Shown piece after piece: positions 58,640-64,000 of a stretch of 64,000 bases of DNA (position 1 is the first letter of the stretch; each line of letters opens with the position of its first letter). The translations under genes were made by a program, and so were the position numbers. Under the pieces are notes generated by a model. It did not search any database, had not been told where the DNA came from, and worked only from the letters and a program-made list of their open reading frames with translations. Source of the stretch: Breviolum minutum Mf 1.05b.01 (lineage: Eukaryota > Sar > Dinophyceae > Suessiales > Symbiodiniaceae); NCBI GenBank assembly GCA_000507305.1, contig DF240480.1:1-64000 (forward strand), read 5' to 3'.

Positions 58640-58718
58640 CCATCAATCAACAATCCAAATTACGGGATCCATCAATCAAGATGCTGACATGAGGCAAAAG
58701 CCACACCAAGTCTTGCAG
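58640..58718 (+). CDS. Candidate exon
   Basis: Frame TGSINQDADMRQKPHQVLQ ends at a GTAACA donor; acceptor not settled. A family E element follows 16 bp later. Confidence 0.4.
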
Positions 58719-58733
58719 GTAACAATATTGACA

Positions 58734-58830
58734 TAGGTGGTGGTTTCAAATATTTTTCATTTTCACACCTACCTGGTGAAGATTCCCATTTTGACTAATG
58801 TTTTTGAAAGGAGTTGAAACCACCAACTAG
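58734..58830. mobile_element. MITE family E
   Basis: TAGGTGGTGGTTTCAAATAT to GAGTTGAAACCACCAACTAG, flanked by TGACA on both sides if the first C is taken as lost. Confidence 0.85.
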
Positions 58831-59298
58831 TGACATATTCACACTGGTCAAATTTTTGTTTTGGGCACGTCGCAAAAATTAAATGTTCACCCCACAAAAG
58901 GTATGGAGTTGACAGGCTTTTTCGGCCTGAAACTGCCAGGATTATCCAGCGTGGTAAATAGAGATTTGAATTTGGCCTCCTGGCATCCTAACCAGGATGG
59001 CCAGCAAGAGGGGGCTTAACGCTTCCGTGTGACGTTAAGCTTTAAGACAATTATATGATAAAAATATTGTTTTTTAATATCATATATATATATATATATT
59101 TATTATTTATTTATACCCTCTATAGCCATGCAATAGAGATGGGCTTAACAGGGTTTGATCTACCGGTTTGTTCTTTTGTTTTTTTGGTCGCCGATTGAAA
59201 CGTTGCTCAATCAGACCTACTGTATTTGTTCAAAACCCAACATTTAACCTTCATGTGTTTATCTAGATTTGTTTAATCTGAACATGATTTTCTTATAA

Positions 59299-59396
59299 TA
59301 CTGTTGATGGTTGAAATCCTGCACCAGTTGATAGGGATTATTTACCGGGTTTTATACATCCCAGGTGATTGTTTGGGATTTCTTCCATCAACAGTA
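59299..59396. mobile_element. MITE family D, TA-flanked
   Basis: TACTGTTGATGGTTGAAATC and GATTTCTTCCATCAACAGTA; short copy with GTTTTATACATCCCAGGTG in the centre. Confidence 0.88.
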
Positions 59397-60052
59397 GTAT
59401 AGTATGTCCCATTTGATTGCACGAAGGCACCTGGTAAGAGAATCAGTTTTTGGTTTGATGATAGTCTTGCTAAACTCACCGGGTCCGATCACTTCGTCTT
59501 GGTAGGTGGCGGTCCACTACTCACATCGACGTTTCCGAAAATGTGAGTTGGAAACTTGTTGGCAAACAAACAAACAAAAGGAACTTCAGCAAGGAACTTT
59601 CGCGCAATTTCCCTGACATTTTTTTTGTGTTTTTTTTGGGGGGTGGGGTGGGGGCAGGGAACCTAATAACACCCATACACTTTTGGAGCTGGGATGAGTT
59701 GATTTTCCTCCCCAAAAACAATGGAACTGCCATGGCTGGAACTAAAAGAAAGCCCGTTTTTTTGCTCGTAGCTGAAGGTCACATGAATGAGAGGAAAAGA
59801 AACAAGTCATGATATTGAGATACTTCAATGGGAAATGTCAGGAAAAGGATCGCATTCTAAACAAGAACCAGTAGTTATTCAACATGGATAATGAATGAAG
59901 AATGATGGTGAACCCCGAAACAGACCTGTTGGGTGTTGTTTGGTGTTTTATGATTTTTGCAAAACATGTTTTTATATACATATATATATATATATATCAT
60001 ATGTGCTATATATACGTATTTGCATGTTTTATCTGAATACATGCATTGATAG

Positions 60053-60292
60053 ATGCTACAAACCACCGTGTGCGTGGTTCACTTAGAAGATCCGTCCATC
60101 CCGATCTCCTTTTGGTTTACTGTATTGGTTGGAATCACATTTGGAATCCCACCCCCCGGCTAAGACAAAAGCATAGAAGTTGTATGCTTGACGTTTGGTC
60201 GAAATTGGATCATCAACAATCCCAGATGCACCATGTTAGGGATTATTCACCTACATTGAGTCAAAAATGGCCAGATTTATGGGGAAATGTAA
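60053..60292 (+). CDS. Candidate exon, frame unsettled
   Basis: After GATAG, one frame reads MLQTTVCVVHLEDPSIPISF then WFTVLVGITFGIPPPG and stops; another is open to a GTAAGC donor at 60290 (QKHRSCMLDVWSKLDHQQSQ). Both cannot be right. Confidence 0.35.
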
Positions 60293-60305
60293 GCAACTAT
60301 TCCCT

Positions 60306-60400
60306 ACACCCCCGAATTTTTAACAGCTCGCCCCTGAAAAATGACGGTTGGAAGACGATCCTTTCCTTTAGGAGCTTGGCCTATTTTTCAGTGGCTTTCA
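60306..60400. mobile_element. MITE family A, right end lost
   Basis: TACACCCCCGAATTTTTAAC at the left, GGTTGGAAGACGATCC and GCTTGGCCTATTTTTCAG in the body. Confidence 0.7.
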
Positions 60401-60507
60401 AAAGTTGAAAATTTCAAGGTTTTTTTTCCAGCCGAATCCGTTGATGGAACAAATACCTTAGAGGAGACACACACACACACACAAGATGGGCCCAAAAATG
60501 ATCTGTA

Positions 60508-60615
60508 TACACCCTTCAAAACTAACATGGTGCACCTGAAAATCACCTGTTTGAAAGAAAATTCCTCTGAACCAAACCTCCATTTTTGGTTTCCATGTTA
60601 GTTTTTTGGGGAGTA
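60508..60615. mobile_element. MITE family A
   Basis: TACACCCTTCAAAACTAACA and CATGTTAGTTTTTTGGGGAG. Confidence 0.8.
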
Positions 60616-60768
60616 GTTGTAAATGGAGTGAACTATATAAGAATAGAATATAATATAAATGGCCTTAAATAAAATTGTTCGTAGTGTTGTTTTTTTCATC
60701 TCGGGAAAAATGTGATGTTTTCAAACCCTACGTAGAAATCTGGGTGACAAAATGGGCCCATTTTGTAG

Positions 60769-60865
60769 CCAACGGAAGTGCCTGAAGTGCCATTTTGCCC
60801 TATGGATCTAAGGAGCGATCTCCTGTGCCACCTACCAAATATCGCCTCGGCTGTGGCACCGGTTG
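60769..60865 (+). CDS. Candidate exon
   Basis: Acceptor TTGTAG; frame PTEVPEVPFCPMDLRSDLLC then HLPNIASAVAPV; GTGTGA donor at 60866. GC-rich against AT-rich flanks. Confidence 0.55.
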
Positions 60866-60906
60866 GTGTGAAAATCATGACGCTTGGGATGTTGGGTTTA
60901 CGGGTT

Positions 60907-61008
60907 TACCGCCCCTGAAGTTTAACATGATTCACCTTAAAAGTCAGACCCTCGAAAAGGAGAGTCTGGCTTTGGAAAAGCATTATTACGAGAAAGTTTG
61001 GGGGTGTA
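60907..61008. mobile_element. MITE family A
   Basis: TACCGCCCCTGAAGTTTAAC at the left, AAGTTTGGGGGTGTA at the right, with an inner pair CAGACCCTCGAAAAGG and GAGTCTGGC. Confidence 0.7.
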
Positions 61009-61182
61009 GCTTGTAGCTCTAGGTGTTTAAATGTGACTGGGATGCTGGGATGGTATGTTACCTAAGTTCCAAAGTGCAGAAGGTGTGGTGATTGTGATTT
61101 GAGATGATGAAAGACACAGTCATGTTGTCACAAGCGATTTAGTACCTCTTTCCTGAATTCCAAAGTGAGCAACGTTTTCAAG

Positions 61183-61304
61183 CTTAACAATCAGAATTGT
61201 TGGAAGTTTGAAGATGAAAAGGTTCCCAAAGCCTTTCCAGTTCCAAGACTGCCTGCCTGGTTGCCTTTTCAAGGAAGCGGTCGGTGGCGTGAAGTGGCTG
61301 CATG
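61183..61304 (+). CDS. Candidate exon
   Basis: After a TTCAAG acceptor: LNNQNCWKFEDEKVPKAFPV then PRLPAWLPFQGSGRWREVAA before TGA 61305. A GTTCCC donor after EDEK is possible. Confidence 0.5.
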
Positions 61305-61699
61305 AGGTGGTTGTTTGTGGTTTCTGGATGGAACAAAACCATGCTAGCTGCTAGCTGGGATCTTGGTTGTTGTGAGATCCAAGATGGTATGCCTTGTGTT
61401 TTGGGCATGCTGGGATGTACTAACAATTAGGTACAACAACATTCACCGTTCAAAAGGGAATGTTGCTGCTGCTGGGAATAGGGCTTGTCATTCCAACAAC
61501 CAACAACACAAGAGCTGGAGATGTTGATTCGATTTCCATCTTTTGGGCCTTCCGCCAGACCTGTCACCAACTGCAGATTTTCACCTGTCGCCAGGATAGA
61601 TGGAGCTTTAATACCACTTACAAGGACCCACTTTCTGGGATTTCTGGCTTTTTTGACCGCTGTTCTCGTTGGCCTATAGTCGTTCATTCAATACTTTAA

Positions 61700-63430
61700 A
61701 TCAGTGAGAGGCATTTTGAGAGATGTGCCAGTTTCTGGGGACCAGAAAGATTGGTAAGATTGACCGATTGACCTGTTTCCTCAAGAGTTTCCTTTGTGGG
61801 ATGTAAGAGTGAAAACATCCTTGACTATTTTGACTTGGTTCTTTCCTAGGTGGATGTTCTTTTCCATTGAAGCTTTCTATATACATAAAACTTCATTTGC
61901 ACCTCTGGAAGCTTTCCCGTGACCTTGGTTGAGACTTGGCGAAAATCCCGTGTCAGACATTCCCCTTACCCTTCTGCGATGCAGCCATATCATTTGGTGG
62001 TATGACCATTGCCCATGGCTAATGTTTTGGGGTAACCAAAACGCTCAATTTTGGCATAGACAGATGACAACATCAGCCAACCTTGAATTCGCCATGCAGG
62101 GCTGTTTCACAACCTGAATTCCCGTAGGATTTATTTAATTTTTGGGCCCACACACACTGGACTCTTTACTATGCTTGACTCAAATATGGTTTGATGGTAT
62201 CCTTTGACACGCATGTTCATCAGCTCTTGATGATTTCATAAACAAATTGCTGAGAACACGGTTCGAAGTTCCTTCCAAGATCCTACTGACCGTTCTTTCC
62301 AGGACTTTCATGACACTGGCTTTTGCCAGCCTCGGGAACGACCAGGGAGCGCGTCCTTGTCGAGGACCTACCTAAGCTTAGTTGAAGCAAGGAGGGGCTA
62401 AGTTGAAACGTTGAAAGATATCAGTATCCACTTGCAGAAATGATTTTAGTGATAAACACACCAAGTGCCAAAAAAAACGCAAAATTCACCATGGAGAGAG
62501 ATTTGCAAATGTTGACTGCTCATTTTTTTTTCAAAACCAAACGTGGTGGAGTGACAAGCCATGACCTTTGGGTCAGGTGATTTTCACTTCTTCAATTCAT
62601 CTCTGACTTCTGGATCTAATAGAGGTCAAACTTAATAGAAACTGCTAGAAATGTCATGTCTTCTTTCTTTTTCAAAGGTTGATTATCAAGGGATCATGGA
62701 GGTTGATAATCACTTAATTAAGGCCTTATTTCCGTGGGGGGGGGGGTGGTGTTGGGGGGGCCCTTGAACTACCATGATGCAAAATACATATCCAAGGGGT
62801 GTGTTTACCCCGCGGGCATTCGGATTGGCCTGACATCTCAAGCTGGGATTGCTTTAACCCGCCATCAACAAAGATGGTGTGGAAAAGCCACGAAACATTA
62901 TGAAATGTATGATTTAATATTTATATATATACACATATATTTGATGGTATATCAATGATAATGTGGATCTATTATGCAATGAAGTATGCAATAAGATGGT
63001 ATTGTAGTATAGTACAGCCACATGTATTCCAATGAGTATATCATTGCTTCGCTGAGGGTCAACTTGTCTTGTGTGCTGGCATGTGCTGGCTATGTTCCTT
63101 GCCAGGAAAATCAGAAGACCCACCACTGCCAAGTGGTAACGGCGGAGGTCGCACCGAAGTCAAGAAGTGGTTTGTCCTCCTACCTTTGTGATGTTTTTTT
63201 GTGCGGTTTTGGTGTGAAACTTAAAAAAAGGAAATGTACTGGTGCAAAGGAAACAAATATTATCCAAATACAGAAGCCATAGTAATTAGTAATTAGATAT
63301 TTATATGTCACTAGTTAGTTTTAGCACATTCAAATTTTATATCACCGTATGTTACATATGGTGTTGGCCCCACTTTTACCTTGTGTTGTGAGATCAGCCT
63401 TCCAACGGTTCAAACTTTGGTTCGTTGAAT
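61700..63430. other. Region with weak coding candidates
   Basis: Candidates at 61929-62098, 62300-62390 (frame RERPGSASLSRTYLSLVEAR) and 63050-63180 have open frames but conflicting reading options. An AT-dinucleotide tract lies at 62922-62945. No MITE is clear here. Confidence 0.35.
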
Positions 63431-63436
63431 TTTCAG

Positions 63437-63656
63437 TCGGGTGTTTTTGGAGAGATGGAGGCGAAATGCGGCGAACCAATGGATTTATCATGATTCATCC
63501 CATTCACATTTTTTGTTAATATACACACACACACATATATATATATATATATCTGTGTGCGTAAAATCAGAAAAAGTATCCATGTCAACTAGTGCTCGCT
63601 TAATACAGATGTTGGAATAGGACGATCACCAGTTGGGTTGGCCCGTGATGTCTCCA
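63437..63656 (+). CDS. Two small candidate exons
   Basis: 63437-63493 (SGVFGEMEAKCGEPMDLS) and 63609-63656 (VGIGRSPVGLARDVSK) join in phase if the first ends at a GA donor. AT and CA repeats fill the intron. Confidence 0.4.
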
Positions 63657-63907
63657 AGGTCGAAATAACTTTGGGAATTGTTTCAGAATTTTTCATGCTT
63701 GCTCTTTTTGGTACAGCACGGACTGAAGACTGAATTGTTCATTCTGAAAGTTTGTGGATTCTACACGATATTTTTTAGTTTAGACCCCCCCCGCACTAGC
63801 AAATTCAACATTGATGTTGAAAATCATGGGTGTTCTTTGAAAAACATCTGCTTGGCTAGGTGTCATCAATTTTTAAGAGTCCATGTATTTAAATTGTTGG
63901 GTGATCA

Positions 63908-64000
63908 CTGCTTACGGCCATGTTTGACAAGCCCTTCATCACGCCGCAGGTTGCGCTTTTGCATCTTTGCATACCCCAAGTGGAGGGCCATGTTTCACTG
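63908..64000 (+). CDS. Candidate exon cut by the window edge
   Basis: Frame LTAMFDKPFITPQVALLHLC continues IPQVEGHVSL and is open to the last base. A GTTGCG after the ITPQ codons could be a donor at 63953. No family recognised. Confidence 0.4.
   Translation, partial: MLTAMFDKPFITPQVALLHLCIPQVEGHVSL

Noticed and set aside
61427-61687. 86-codon minus-strand frame opposite two open + frames
   Set aside because: Three overlapping frames are open; no motif or splice signal decides between them.

Overview
The window reads as nuclear DNA of a dinoflagellate, possibly a Symbiodiniaceae-like species. The signs are: almost every credible coding segment is on the + strand; exons are very short (20-170 bp); several donors read GC or GA instead of GT; introns are packed with short inverted-repeat transposons; and one compact intronless gene is preceded by a sequence resembling the end of the dinoflagellate spliced leader. 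No bacterial operon, CRISPR array, rRNA or tRNA was seen. Most open frames are too short to be genes on their own, so exons were called from splice signals, phase continuity between exons and protein-like frames. Functions are given only where motifs are visible.

Layout. 1-340 is a tandem-repeat array. 1.48-11.5 kb (perhaps to 15 kb) holds scattered exons of an alpha-helical-repeat protein resembling organelle RNA-binding OPR/RAP-type proteins. 16.25-28.13 kb is a MAP kinase kinase (MAPKK/STE7 class) split into at least 15 recognised exons, with catalytic lysine, HRD, DFG and SPER motifs in order and a stop codon at 28124-28126. Only 126 bp downstream starts an intronless 134-codon gene (28252-28656) ending in a lysine-rich tail and Cys-Cys. 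29.4-37.5 kb carries a phase-consistent exon chain, kelch-like blades, and three similar PRLPEGS-type exons. 39.487-43.957 kb is a complete seven-exon gene for a disordered protein starting with a KPRWADIVDSS segment and ending in an acidic tail. A further gene appears to start at 44397. From 45 kb on there are convincing isolated exons (48.56, 49.76, 52.47-53.5, 56.57-57.54, 58.27, 60.77, 61.18, 63.4-63.6 kb) that could not be joined into full genes.

Mobile DNA dominates the non-coding sequence. At least five small families (called A-F here) of about 90-120 bp inverted-repeat elements occur dozens of times. A, B, D and F are flanked by TA, as in Tc1/mariner-derived MITEs; E has 4-bp duplications. 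A larger, distinct element of about 930 bp (20343-21275) sits inside a kinase intron and carries many copies of a TTAATAAG motif. No transposase was found. Some elements carry splice-acceptor-like tracts, and one lies where it mimics an exon, so they may shape the gene structure.
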